63,518 nucleotides of DNA. It comes from Clostridium frigoris. GTDB lineage: Bacteria; Bacillota; Clostridia; Clostridiales; Clostridiaceae. Position numbers and translations under genes: made by a program. Within the stretch, counting starts at the first letter, position 1. Each line of letters begins with the position of its first letter. Shown piece by piece: positions 52,593-62,100 of this stretch. Where the stretch lies: the NCBI RefSeq assembly GCF_018861865.1, contig NZ_JAHLDV010000014.1, forward strand, positions 1 through 63,518, in the 5' to 3' direction. Under the pieces are notes generated by a model. That model ran no database searches. It saw nothing but the letters and a program-made list of their open reading frames with translations, and had not been told where the DNA came from.

Positions 52593-53024
52593 ATGAAAGT
52601 AACAGATATAAAAGGTAAATACACACTTGAGGTAAGCCCTAATGGTACTATAGTTCAAGAGATGCAAAAGGGATTTTGGACTACAGACGATTTTAAAAGA
52701 TTTCAAGCAGACTATGTTTCAAAGATTGCACCTTTGGTTAAAGATAAAAAATGGGCAAAATGTTGCGACGTAAGAGAATATAAAACTTCTGCAATAACTT
52801 CAGAACTTCAGGCTCATACTACATGGGCAGCTACTATTGGCTTAACTACTGGGGCTATAATAGCTACTAGTGCGATAGTTAAAATGAACCTAAACCGAGG
52901 TTCTGTAAATACCGTAACTCCTACAATGTTTGATAATGAAGCAGCTGCAATTAGCTGGCTCGAATCACAAGGTTATAAAAAATATTTTTTTGTAATATAT
53001 AGAGGGTACCACTCATTCTTTTGA
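52593..53024 (+). CDS. small SpoIIAA/STAS-like protein
   Basis: 143 residues. The pattern MKVTDIKGKYTLEVSPNGTI, then WAKCCDVREYKTSAI and ISWLESQGYKKYF resembles the SpoIIAA/SEC14-like fold of unknown function. TAGGAGGAATT precedes the ATG. It lies 24 bases after the ThDP enzyme, so is co-transcribed. The last nine residues (VIYRGYHSFF) are encoded by the terminator hairpin; a T7 run just before (52985-52991) would give stop KYFL if one T shorter. Confidence 0.7.
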   Translation: MKVTDIKGKYTLEVSPNGTIVQEMQKGFWTTDDFKRFQADYVSKIAPLVKDKKWAKCCDVREYKTSAITSELQAHTTWAATIGLTTGAIIATSAIVKMNLNRGSVNTVTPTMFDNEAAAISWLESQGYKKYFFVIYRGYHSFF

Positions 53025-53038
53025 GTGATACCCTTTTT
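53004..53038 (+). terminator. terminator overlapping the small STAS-like gene
   Basis: GGGTACCACTCA pairs with TGAGTGATACCC (one mismatch) followed by TTTTT. The stop codon TGA of the preceding gene lies in the 3' arm. Confidence 0.85.
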
Positions 53039-53040
53039 AC

Positions 53041-55893
53041 TTACAGCTCTTTAAGGTATTCTTTTAAATTAGCACCTGAACTTTTTGTAAATCTCCCCTT
53101 ATCTAATTTAAAATATAAAGCAGTAGATGCCTTTGCCATTATTAGTTCTACTAGGGTTTCATGACAAGTAAGAACAAAGATTTGATTTGTTTTTGATAAT
53201 TCTACCAATGCTTTAACTGTATTTTTTGTATGTGCTATATCGAAGTTAACAAAGGAATCATCAAAAACCACTGGTAACTTTTGCTTAATTTCTTTTATTC
53301 TACTTATACGAACCGCCAAAAATAATTGTTCTTTTGTACCACGACTTAACTCTTTTGAACTCTCTTTTATACTCTCATCACATAACTTTGTTTTAAAATC
53401 TCCCTGCATTAAATTATCTCGCGGCATAATATCTTTATATTCACCAGAGGTTATTTCGCTTAGGATGCTACTAGCCCCTTTTAACAATTTATCCTTGGTA
53501 TTTTCTAAAAATCTTTCTCTGATTTTCTCTAGAAATAAGGCTGCCGTATTGTATACAGCATAATTCTCTGCAAGTGGTCTTAACTTTTCTCTTGCATCAA
53601 TAATATCTTTCTCATATTGTAATAACATCTCATCTGAATTTAAGGCTCTGACCTCATCTTTTAATGTTTGTTTTTCATTTTTTAAAATATCTAGTTGCTT
53701 AATTAATTCTTTATTTTCAGCACTTGAAACTTTAAAATCATAATTAAGTTCATCAATATTTATATACTGATTATATAACTCTTCAAGGGTATTTAATAAA
53801 TTATTACTTTCATTATCAGTTTGTACAAAATCGCTCTTTTCATTATATAGTATATCTTTTATGCGATGGCTCTTTACTGATTGCAACAATTTTTCTTGTA
53901 TAATTTTAAATTCATCTTGCTGTTTTTTATATCTTATATACTTTTTTCCCTCATTAATATAATTTTGTATATCTGAAATTATATCCTCTACGTTTTTAAC
54001 ACAAAGGAAATCTACTATTTCCTTCTCTAATATTTTAAGCTTTGAAAAACTTGTATCAGCTTTTTCTAAAAGCATCAAGTGTTTATGTAAGGTTTCTATT
54101 TTTAATAATAAGTCATTGCAAATATTATTAATATTATCCAAGCTTATTTTTTCTAAATTTATTACCTCTAAACTTTTAATGCTAAATTTTATAAATTTAG
54201 TAAGTAAATTATCAATGTTATTTAACGTTTCACAAAGCTCGTCAAACTGGTCCATTAATTTTTTCTTTAATAAATAATACTCAAATATCTCATCTTTTAA
54301 ATAAGCTACTGTTTTAAAATAATCTTTTATGCCATCAGCTGAAACTTGCTCGTCAAGTTTTAGAATATCCCTATACTCATCCATTATGTTATTTAGTTCT
54401 TTTAGTGTTTCATCTATTTTTTTTATTTCCTGGGAATTACTTTTAGAATTTATTATTATGTTATCAACTTGCGCTTTAATTTCTACATTTCTACCTACAA
54501 TTGATTTTGCGTTAGAATGATTTATAAATAAATATAGGGATGTACCTAATGCTCCAATTATTATTATAGAGCACCCAAGCATTTTATCTATAAAAAACAA
54601 TACTACCCCTATAATCATAAATAACATAGTGATATACAAATACTTTTCCATATATGTTTTTGCATCTCGAGGTACTATTTGTTTTTCTAAAATTTCTCTA
54701 TGCATTTTTGAATCTTCTATTATTTTATCAAGATTTATTTTATCACCCTTTATCTTTTTAAACTTTTCAATATTTTGATTTAAAATATGTTGTTGCATAT
54801 CATCACAACTAACATCTGCCACATCATCAAAACTAGTCCAGTTATCGTTAGCTCTTTTTATCTTATTCATTAACGTTCCAGTTTTTTCATAACACTCGTT
54901 TTTAAGGCAAATAATATTCTTAGTTTGCTCTTTAAAACCTGATACACCATTATAATAATTAATAATTACTGCTTTATTTTCCATTAAAATCACTTTAATA
55001 AAATCATCTGTAGATATTTCTCTTTGAAATTCATAATTATCCTTATTATACTTCTCTAATTCTTTAACATATTGAATTTTTAAGTTTTCAGCTCTTTCTA
55101 TATTATATTCTTTTACATAATCAGGAGCGTAAAAATACGTTTTAAGCTCTCCCTTAAGATTCATCTTTTTTTCATTAAGCTCATAATTATGCTTTAAAAT
55201 TTCTAATTTAATTATACTATTATCACTTTTTTGAATCTGCTTTTCCTTTAAAATTATATTATCCTCAAGACGTAACAGATTGTTTTTCTTTTGCAAATAA
55301 GATGTTAACTGCAGCATAGACCTTTTTCTTCCCTCTACCCCTTTTTTAATATTCTCCTCAAATGGTTTAAACATTTTGGTAGATGGATTTCCCCTTGTTC
55401 CACCAATTTCATTAGCCTTTTGTCTTAATTCTTTAGCAACTCCAGGTATCTTTACAATATGCTTAAACCCCGCACCTAGAAGCATTGACTGTAAATTACT
55501 ATCTTCCTTATCTGAGTTCTTATTTAATTCATCAAGACTTATTGTAAACAGTTCTTTGTAGGTTCCTTTATCTATATCATATAACCCTTTATTAGAACCT
55601 TTGACGTCGCCATTTTTATAAACTACCTCTGGATTACTAAACCCTTTTAACATTACATTTACTTCTTTTCCATCCTCTAAGCTTAAATCGCATCTTACAT
55701 CATATTGGAATTTAGGTGGTGGTAACATGCTCCCCTTCGAAAACCCAAAAGGTATATTTCTAAGTATTTGCATCAAACTAGTTTTACCAGATCTATTAGC
55801 TCCACCAACAACTATAATCCCATTTCCTAGTCCTTCCAGCTTTTCACCTTGAAATACTCCGAAATCTCTAATATCTAGCTGTGTAATTTTCAA
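53041..55893 (-). CDS. SbcC/YhaN-like AAA ATPase with membrane segment
   Basis: 950 residues. MKITQLDIRDFGVFQGEKLE and VVGGANRSGKTSLMQILRN are the P-loop start of the AAA_27/YhaN group. Long coiled-coil stretches flank two hydrophobic segments in the middle (YITMLFMIIGVVLFFID and CSIIIIGALGTSLYLFI). SKELSRGTKEQLFLAVRISR is the ABC-type signature, and LPVVFDDSFVNFD the Walker B. The nuclease partner gene precedes it by 12 bases. TTG start after GGGTGGTGAAGA. Together they resemble SbcCD or YhaO/YhaN. Confidence 0.82.
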   Translation of the reverse strand: MKITQLDIRDFGVFQGEKLEGLGNGIIVVGGANRSGKTSLMQILRNIPFGFSKGSMLPPPKFQYDVRCDLSLEDGKEVNVMLKGFSNPEVVYKNGDVKGSNKGLYDIDKGTYKELFTISLDELNKNSDKEDSNLQSMLLGAGFKHIVKIPGVAKELRQKANEIGGTRGNPSTKMFKPFEENIKKGVEGRKRSMLQLTSYLQKKNNLLRLEDNIILKEKQIQKSDNSIIKLEILKHNYELNEKKMNLKGELKTYFYAPDYVKEYNIERAENLKIQYVKELEKYNKDNYEFQREISTDDFIKVILMENKAVIINYYNGVSGFKEQTKNIICLKNECYEKTGTLMNKIKRANDNWTSFDDVADVSCDDMQQHILNQNIEKFKKIKGDKINLDKIIEDSKMHREILEKQIVPRDAKTYMEKYLYITMLFMIIGVVLFFIDKMLGCSIIIIGALGTSLYLFINHSNAKSIVGRNVEIKAQVDNIIINSKSNSQEIKKIDETLKELNNIMDEYRDILKLDEQVSADGIKDYFKTVAYLKDEIFEYYLLKKKLMDQFDELCETLNNIDNLLTKFIKFSIKSLEVINLEKISLDNINNICNDLLLKIETLHKHLMLLEKADTSFSKLKILEKEIVDFLCVKNVEDIISDIQNYINEGKKYIRYKKQQDEFKIIQEKLLQSVKSHRIKDILYNEKSDFVQTDNESNNLLNTLEELYNQYINIDELNYDFKVSSAENKELIKQLDILKNEKQTLKDEVRALNSDEMLLQYEKDIIDAREKLRPLAENYAVYNTAALFLEKIRERFLENTKDKLLKGASSILSEITSGEYKDIMPRDNLMQGDFKTKLCDESIKESSKELSRGTKEQLFLAVRISRIKEIKQKLPVVFDDSFVNFDIAHTKNTVKALVELSKTNQIFVLTCHETLVELIMAKASTALYFKLDKGRFTKSSGANLKEYLKEL

Positions 55894-55905
55894 ATCTTCA
55901 CCACC

Positions 55906-57213
55906 CTATGTTATTTCCAAAACCTCTACCAATTTCTCAATAAGCAATTCTCTAGCCTGTGATATAATATCAGAAATCATTTCCTCATCAAAATCAAATT
56001 TATCGGCCTCTATATTTTCCGTGAAAATTTGTTTTTTCCAAATCACACCCCAATTTTTTACAAGTTCATTTTTAAGTTCAGAATCCGTAGTATATAACCC
56101 GATTACTTCTTCTAGATCTTTAAAAATAGGATTTTGCGATTTAAGTTCTTCAAAATTTTGCATAGGGATTGATGTCCTAAATATTATAGAATCTACCCAT
56201 ATAAAATGCTTCTCTGAACTTATCTCTTCGTTTATATTTCCTAAAAACTCTTTATAATCCTCTTCAGTCATATGAGTTATTTTATTATGCATATCTGTTC
56301 TTCCTCTTATGACCAATCGAATAATATAACCTTTAAAATCATCTAATAATTCCTCATTTGATAAGCTACTTAGTTCATCATTAATAACCAGGAGCAAATC
56401 GCTATAATTTTGTACTTTTTTATCATCCGCGATTATTATCTCTACCTTCTTATACACAACTGTTGATATAGGTAAAAACTCCATATTTACAACCTCTTTT
56501 TTACATACCTCTACGTAATAAACACCGCACGCTCCCTGCTCCCCCATATCACGACCTTGTGGAATTCCAGAAAAAGCTATGATAGGTTTAGTATCATTTA
56601 TAATACTTTTTTTATGAATATGTCCTAGTGCCCAGTAATCAATATTGGCCACCGCCTTAAGATCACTCACAGTGCAAGGAATATAATTTTTATTATCTCC
56701 CTCTAATGCAGTGTGTAGCATTGCAATATTAAAAACATCATTATCTAATAAATAGTTTTCGTAAGATTTTTCTTTTTCTGATCGATGTTTATAGGATTTT
56801 CCTATGATTTTTGCAATAACTTTATCTTCTTTGTATACCTCAAAAATTTCTGTTTTTTCAGAACTTATGATATGTAAGTTAGGAGGCAAATCAAACAACT
56901 CCTCGGCACCACATGCAACATCATGATTACCATAAATTACATATACGTTTATATTTTTTTCACTTAATATTATACATTGATCTATAAAAATTTTATTTCC
57001 TCTAACCGACCTTAAATGACTGTCATAAACATCTCCACAAATCAATATAAAATCCACTTTTAATGAAATAGCTCTGAGACAAATTCTTTTAAAGCCATCA
57101 TATACAGCGTCTTTACACAAGTCTTGTAATTTTTCTTGTGGTTTTCCATTTATATTAAGAAAAGATCCTAAATGCAAGTCTGAAGCATGAATAAATCGAA
57201 ATGTTTCACTCAT
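55906..57213 (-). CDS. SbcD/YhaO-like DNA repair exonuclease
   Basis: 435 residues. The metallophosphoesterase motifs run in order: IHASDLHLGSF, LICGDVYDSHL, VIYGNHDVACG, AMLHTALEG and ALGHIHKKSI. The C-terminal third (LDDFKGYIIRLVIRGRTDMH) matches the capping region of YhaO. The ATG at 57213 follows GGTGGAGAAATA; 22 in-frame codons upstream are probably not used. Works with the YhaN-like ATPase immediately downstream. Confidence 0.87.
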   Translation of the reverse strand: MSETFRFIHASDLHLGSFLNINGKPQEKLQDLCKDAVYDGFKRICLRAISLKVDFILICGDVYDSHLRSVRGNKIFIDQCIILSEKNINVYVIYGNHDVACGAEELFDLPPNLHIISSEKTEIFEVYKEDKVIAKIIGKSYKHRSEKEKSYENYLLDNDVFNIAMLHTALEGDNKNYIPCTVSDLKAVANIDYWALGHIHKKSIINDTKPIIAFSGIPQGRDMGEQGACGVYYVEVCKKEVVNMEFLPISTVVYKKVEIIIADDKKVQNYSDLLLVINDELSSLSNEELLDDFKGYIIRLVIRGRTDMHNKITHMTEEDYKEFLGNINEEISSEKHFIWVDSIIFRTSIPMQNFEELKSQNPIFKDLEEVIGLYTTDSELKNELVKNWGVIWKKQIFTENIEADKFDFDEEMISDIISQARELLIEKLVEVLEIT

Positions 57214-57279
57214 TATTTCTCCACCACCTATTATATATTTTACCATAAAAATCAAAGTATAATAATTTAAAAAAAGCAT

Positions 57280-57756
57280 ACAATAATGTCAGTAGATGAT
57301 TTATTATGGTTGAGCCTAGAGTGCTTGTAGGTTGAAATAGCTTTAAAGCATTCGGCCAAAGGTGTGTACGAGATCTGCTAAGGTTTTTTATATGCCAGAG
57401 GGAAGATTATTATGGGTTCTTAACAGCTGTATATGTGCCTCACTGTATATATATGGTTCTCCAGGATGTGTAATATTCGAGCTAAGATGATATGGGTCTC
57501 CGCAGGTTTTATTATTACACATAAAAATAAACTAAAACTCTTTTTTGTTATTTATATAAATGTGATATTTATAAGACTAGGGGTTTTCTTAATTGAGAGA
57601 TTATTTTAGCTCCCAAGGGGTTCCATATTGTCGAGCAAAGATGTATATATGTGCTGTAATGCTTGTGCGTTATCGAAAGATAAAATATGGGTATGTAAGT
57701 ATGTATATGGGTTGTAGTGAAAATCGTTTTAGGTTGTCAAAAAATCCCTAGGGTAA
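57280..57756. other. long unexplained spacer with repeated short motifs
   Basis: No convincing ORF. Related pieces recur: TTCGAGCTAAGATG with TGTCGAGCAAAGATG, and ATGGGTTCT, ATGGTTCTCC, ATGGGTCTCC, GGGGTTCC. It is somewhat richer in G than the surrounding spacers on the plus strand. It could be a decayed gene or a non-coding RNA; I cannot assign it. Confidence 0.35.
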
Positions 57757-57857
57757 AAGGCAAGTTTTTAGGTACATAAAAACAAATAACAAAACAAATA
57801 GACTAGCATATTGATTTGTTATTTGTTTAGTTGTACCTTTTATAAAACTTGCCTTTA
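57757..57857. repeat. 100-base imperfect hairpin
   Basis: AAAGGCAAGTTTT, GGTAC and AACAAATAACAAA on the left pair with TTTGTTATTTGTT, GTACC and AAAACTTGCCTTT on the right around a 20-base centre. It lies 38 bases beyond the gerM-like stop codon and may end that gene or be a mobile remnant. Confidence 0.7.
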
Positions 57858-57894
57858 ACATTACAAAAACTATAATACTGCTATTTACTTTGTA

Positions 57895-58530
57895 TTATTT
57901 CATCATTTCCTTATTTTCACTCATAGGTTCACTAACATCATATTGACCACCAATAGTCTTAACATTTTCTCCAGCAAGAAGAAATTGAACCTTTGTAATT
58001 CCTAATTCCTTATCTAAAACTAGTGTATTCACTATTGAAAATAAAGCCATTTGTTCTCCTGCTGATCCTTCTACATTTAGTTTCGTTTTCAAATTAACAT
58101 AAGCTATATTTTCCTTGATTTCCACATCTGACACTTGTAGATTCGTAGGTAATGTTGCATATGATTTTGCTGTGCTACCACTTTTTACAGCTGGTCCCTT
58201 TACTAATTCCTCTACAATTGACTTAGCTGTAGGTGCCTTCATTGTTCTTTTTTCTGAGGCAAAGTACATAGCTTGGTCATCACTAAAATACAATACGACT
58301 TCTCTACTTTTTATGTCTTCACTTTTAACTGTTGGTTTAATTGTTGGTTCCACTGTTGGTTCTACTGTAGGAGTCACTGTAGATGCTACTGGTTTTTCTG
58401 CTTTAGCGGTAACTGTTGATTCTTCTTTTACTTCGCTTTTTGTGCTAGTATCTTTTACCTCAGCTTTTCCACAAGCAGCCAACGTAAAGACAAATACACT
58501 ACATAATATTACTGAAAGAAATTTTTTCAT
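57895..58530 (-). CDS. GerM-like (GerMN domain) lipoprotein
   Basis: About 211 residues. MKKFLSVILC...FTLAACG is a lipoprotein signal ending at the lipobox Cys. A low-complexity linker has Thr-Pro-Val-Glu repeats (PTVEPTVEPTIKPT). Residues about 75-200 are a GerMN domain: VVLYFSDDQAMYFASE, VEELVKGPAVKSG and TKVQFLLAGENV. GerM in B. subtilis is needed for sporulation and germination. ATG 58530 has AGGAAGGTG upstream; an in-frame GTG overlaps that site. Confidence 0.87.
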   Translation of the reverse strand: MKKFLSVILCSVFVFTLAACGKAEVKDTSTKSEVKEESTVTAKAEKPVASTVTPTVEPTVEPTIKPTVKSEDIKSREVVLYFSDDQAMYFASEKRTMKAPTAKSIVEELVKGPAVKSGSTAKSYATLPTNLQVSDVEIKENIAYVNLKTKLNVEGSAGEQMALFSIVNTLVLDKELGITKVQFLLAGENVKTIGGQYDVSEPMSENKEMMK

Positions 58531-58645
58531 TTTTGTCACCTTCCTATTTAAGTATTATATTAATTTAATTAAGTATTAATTTAAAATTTTATAATTTACT
58601 ATTACTAAATTATATCATATTTTATAAAATAAAGTAATTGTCTGT

Positions 58646-59395
58646 CTAATAGTTAAGTTTTTCAAATTGTACATACCATTTAGAATACACATTACCCATT
58701 TCATCCCCATAAGTTCCCTTGTTATCTTTTACCATAACGGTTGCTCTTTTGTTGATTTTATATATGAACCCATTATATGTTTTACCATCATTCAAAAAAC
58801 TCACCTTTTGTCCTATTATCAATCCATATTTTTCTGATATTATTTCCTTTTGGCTTGGTAATTGATGAACCACGTCCGTATGAGCAAACATATTATATAC
58901 CATCGTTTTAAATCTAATCTTTTTGCAACTAGATTCTTTGTAAAGATGCAGCTCAATCAAATGGCATAATTCATGTTCAAATACTATTTGAAATGCTTCT
59001 AATGAATCTTTTGTTTTAATTCCTGATACAATCTTATCTCTTTCTACCTTGTAATACTCAAAAAAGAATTTTATGCCCATCCTAATTTCATATGATTCTT
59101 GTGCTTCTTCTAATAATTTTATTTTTCTACTATATATGGTTTTTCCTGCAGCTGATGTCATCCTAGTAGATAATGAAAATTTTAAAGTTCCCTTGAAATT
59201 TTCTCTAAAATAATTATTAAAAAATATTTCATCATATAAATCAAATATAATTTTAAGGTCATCATTTGACATACATTGTATATCACCCGTTTTCACATTT
59301 TTAGATTTAGTAATGAATATATTTCTTATGTTATTTCTTTTTATAATTATTTCTGAGTCGTAATATCTTAAATCTTTTACACCTTTAGTTATCAT
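58646..59395 (-). CDS. SprT-like putative metalloprotease
   Basis: 249 residues. FEHELCHLIELHLY is a HExxH zinc motif, with a further candidate His in FAHTDVVHQL. DLYDEIFFNNYFRENFKGTL matches the SprT-like N-terminal pattern. The C-terminus is a small beta-rich domain (LIIGQKVSFLNDGKTYNGFI). Role unknown; SprT-like proteases act on DNA-protein crosslinks in eukaryotes. GGAAGTAGGG precedes the ATG. Confidence 0.72.
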   Translation of the reverse strand: MITKGVKDLRYYDSEIIIKRNNIRNIFITKSKNVKTGDIQCMSNDDLKIIFDLYDEIFFNNYFRENFKGTLKFSLSTRMTSAAGKTIYSRKIKLLEEAQESYEIRMGIKFFFEYYKVERDKIVSGIKTKDSLEAFQIVFEHELCHLIELHLYKESSCKKIRFKTMVYNMFAHTDVVHQLPSQKEIISEKYGLIIGQKVSFLNDGKTYNGFIYKINKRATVMVKDNKGTYGDEMGNVYSKWYVQFEKLNY

Positions 59396-59491
59396 AACCC
59401 TACTTCCTTAAGCTAAGCTATCTTAAAAATAAACAGTATGTATATTCAACATGTTATTTTTAGCTACTTTATTTTTTTATTAGAACAAGAC

Positions 59492-59520
59492 AAAATCCTA
59501 CATATAGATGCAGGATTTTT
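59492..59520 (-). terminator. terminator after the vWA gene
   Basis: AAAATCCTGCAT pairs with ATGTAGGATTTT around a short loop; weak T-tract (TTTTGTCTTGTT) on the minus strand. Confidence 0.6.
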
Positions 59521-59524
59521 ATAT

Positions 59525-61885
59525 TTAAATATTTTTTAAAATTGTTATATTAATTATAAAATCAAGTGTATCCTTTGACTGATTGGCTCTTTCATTTAAA
59601 TCAAATTCTAACTTTAAACCCTTAATGAATTCCTTTTGGATCTCATCTACACTAACATTTTGATATTGAAATTTTTCTTCAATTTCTTGAATTTTCTTCT
59701 CAATATTCTCTTTGTGGAAAGACAATGCTACATCTTTTTTTATAGATAATTTAAAAACTAACAATAAACTTAAATATTCTTGTTTATTTAAATTTAATTC
59801 ATTATTTAAATTAAGGTCAACATTTTGTAATGTTTTATTTAAAAACTCTAAAGATTTATTTAATTGATTTTTATATATTTTAATATCTCCACTACCTATC
59901 ATAAACGCTAATATTGTCTTTATAGTATATCTTATATTACTTTCTAAGGTGTCCTTAGCATTTACACCAAAAGCTCCACTAGCAAATTGATTAGAAGCTA
60001 AAAGTCTTAGTAGCTCCTTTCTATTATAGTTTTCATATTTATCATACTCGTCCTCTTGTTTCGAGACATCTTTATAATAAAATGATGTTGATTCAGAATC
60101 CTGAGCTAAATCTCCATAAAAAGTTTCCAATCTTTTTGTTGTTTTAACAGGTAAAATCTCTCTTATTCTTATGCCTACTATTGGATCTTCCATTTCCTCA
60201 TAAAGAATAAATGCGGTTTCTTTGCATATTATACCAACTTTTTTAGAAATTTCAACAATCTTATTATTCATTGCTTCTTGAAGTTCTCCTCTTTCATATT
60301 TAACTCTATGTTGAAGAGATTCTATTCGTTTTTTATACCACATTTTTTCAATAAGATTAACATTTTCCTCAAGTTCTAGATCATTCAATAAAATTACTCT
60401 TTGAATTCTATTTCTCCCTACTTTTCCTTTTAAGATTACAACTCCGCCTACATCGCCATTAACTTTTGCAAAAATAGAAAATGGTTCCTTATCATACATA
60501 TATTCAATAGTTCTTGGGAAAGTTGTTTCAACCTTCATTTTACCCCAATCTATTTCAATGTCAGTAACTATCGGATTTTTAATTCTATTAAATTGTTTAA
60601 GTACTATATCCTCAATTCGCTCATCTGGATTTATAACTTCTGCAGCGCCATAACTAATACGAGCTAATTTATTAATAAAATAACTGTTTACTGAAGTATT
60701 TATTCCAAAAGGAAATATTCTACTTTCTTTAATATTCTCTTCTACAAAATCTAATATTTCCTTTTCATCGTAAGCTGCATCATCTGTAAATAAAAATATT
60801 ATATTTTCCTCTTTATCATCTTTATCAAGGAGAGCATACTTTATTGCATCAAAAATCACTGCTTCTTTTTCAGCGGAAAGATCTTTAATCCATTTACTAG
60901 CAAAATCTAAATTTTCTTCATTAAAATCAACATTTATTTCTTTAGAAAAATAATGAAGTTTATCTCCAAAGGCAACAATATTAAATGTATCACCAACTGC
61001 TAGGTTTCTTAAACATAGCTGAAGAGCATTTTTACCCTCTACTAACTTGTCTCCACCCATTGAATCTGATATATCTAAAAGGAAAATATAATTTTCCCCA
61101 GAGGCTATTTGATCTATTTCAATTTCTGGAATAAATCTTAAATACAAAATTCCTTTATCCTCTCTTGGATATTCATATATCATTCCTGTAGTTTCTAACT
61201 TCTCTTGCTCTTCGAGTATAATTTCTAGATCTTTATCCATTTTTTGATTTTTTTCAGCTAGGGTCACTTTATATAAATTGTTTTCTTCATATTCAACCTT
61301 TAATTTGTGAGAAGAACACTTAAATTCTAATTTTGTTAAAGATTCCACGAGTAAACTTAAAGTGAATTTGTAATTATCATCCTTATTCTTTATTCCCTGC
61401 TCGCAATTAAGTAATTCATTCTCTCTAGAAATATTTATTGGAGTTATCATTGTGGGAATAATTAATTTTAAATTTCTATTTTCATAACTAAGTTCTTCTA
61501 TATACGATACTTTTATTTGTACAACCTCATTAGAGATTATCTTGCCAATAACTATTCTAATTATATTATCTCTAAATTCTTCTAGTAAAAAAGTATTATT
61601 TTCATTATTTTTGAAATTTTCATATGTTTTATTTGCTTCTTCTTTATCTTGTATTAAACCCTTTATAGTACGTCCACCGAGCACTGCCTCAAACCCTGAT
61701 ATAACAGCCCCATCTGGAACCGGGAAAGTATAAATTGCTTCAACATCATTGCTTCCTTTATTCTCATATACATGGTCAATAGTATACTCAGCAAATTCCC
61801 CACACAGATTTCCTTTTATATTAACTTCTTTTAAAATTATGTTATTCTTGTGTCCCTCTTTATGGTTTATATTATTAATTGGCAT
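59525..61885 (-). CDS. VIT and von Willebrand A domain protein
   Basis: 786 residues. Residues about 15-135 form a VIT domain (EYTIDHVYENKGSNDVEAIY, FPVPDGAVISGFEA). Residues about 263-430 are a vWA domain with DISDSMG at 271-277 as MIDAS site and FLFTDDAAYDEKE. The C-terminal part is helical and Leu/Glu-rich. No signal peptide or sortase motif, so it is cytoplasmic. It resembles inter-alpha-trypsin inhibitor heavy chain-like proteins in bacteria; partner unknown. ATG 61885 has a perfect AGGAGGG; a few in-frame codons upstream are discarded. Confidence 0.82.
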   Translation of the reverse strand: MPINNINHKEGHKNNIILKEVNIKGNLCGEFAEYTIDHVYENKGSNDVEAIYTFPVPDGAVISGFEAVLGGRTIKGLIQDKEEANKTYENFKNNENNTFLLEEFRDNIIRIVIGKIISNEVVQIKVSYIEELSYENRNLKLIIPTMITPINISRENELLNCEQGIKNKDDNYKFTLSLLVESLTKLEFKCSSHKLKVEYEENNLYKVTLAEKNQKMDKDLEIILEEQEKLETTGMIYEYPREDKGILYLRFIPEIEIDQIASGENYIFLLDISDSMGGDKLVEGKNALQLCLRNLAVGDTFNIVAFGDKLHYFSKEINVDFNEENLDFASKWIKDLSAEKEAVIFDAIKYALLDKDDKEENIIFLFTDDAAYDEKEILDFVEENIKESRIFPFGINTSVNSYFINKLARISYGAAEVINPDERIEDIVLKQFNRIKNPIVTDIEIDWGKMKVETTFPRTIEYMYDKEPFSIFAKVNGDVGGVVILKGKVGRNRIQRVILLNDLELEENVNLIEKMWYKKRIESLQHRVKYERGELQEAMNNKIVEISKKVGIICKETAFILYEEMEDPIVGIRIREILPVKTTKRLETFYGDLAQDSESTSFYYKDVSKQEDEYDKYENYNRKELLRLLASNQFASGAFGVNAKDTLESNIRYTIKTILAFMIGSGDIKIYKNQLNKSLEFLNKTLQNVDLNLNNELNLNKQEYLSLLLVFKLSIKKDVALSFHKENIEKKIQEIEEKFQYQNVSVDEIQKEFIKGLKLEFDLNERANQSKDTLDFIINITILKNI

Positions 61886-62100
61886 TGTATCCCTCCTGAT
61901 TTTATATAACAAAAGACAAACAGAAATTTTAAAATATCATACATATATTTTATCATTAATAGTATAATTAGTCTTTGAATTTATGGAATATTTTTATTTT
62001 CAAATGATATTGTTGTTATTTGTTTTTATCTACCTTATAATAATTGATGGATGTATTAATTATTATAATAATTAAATACTGTTTAAAGGAGAAATCTTAT

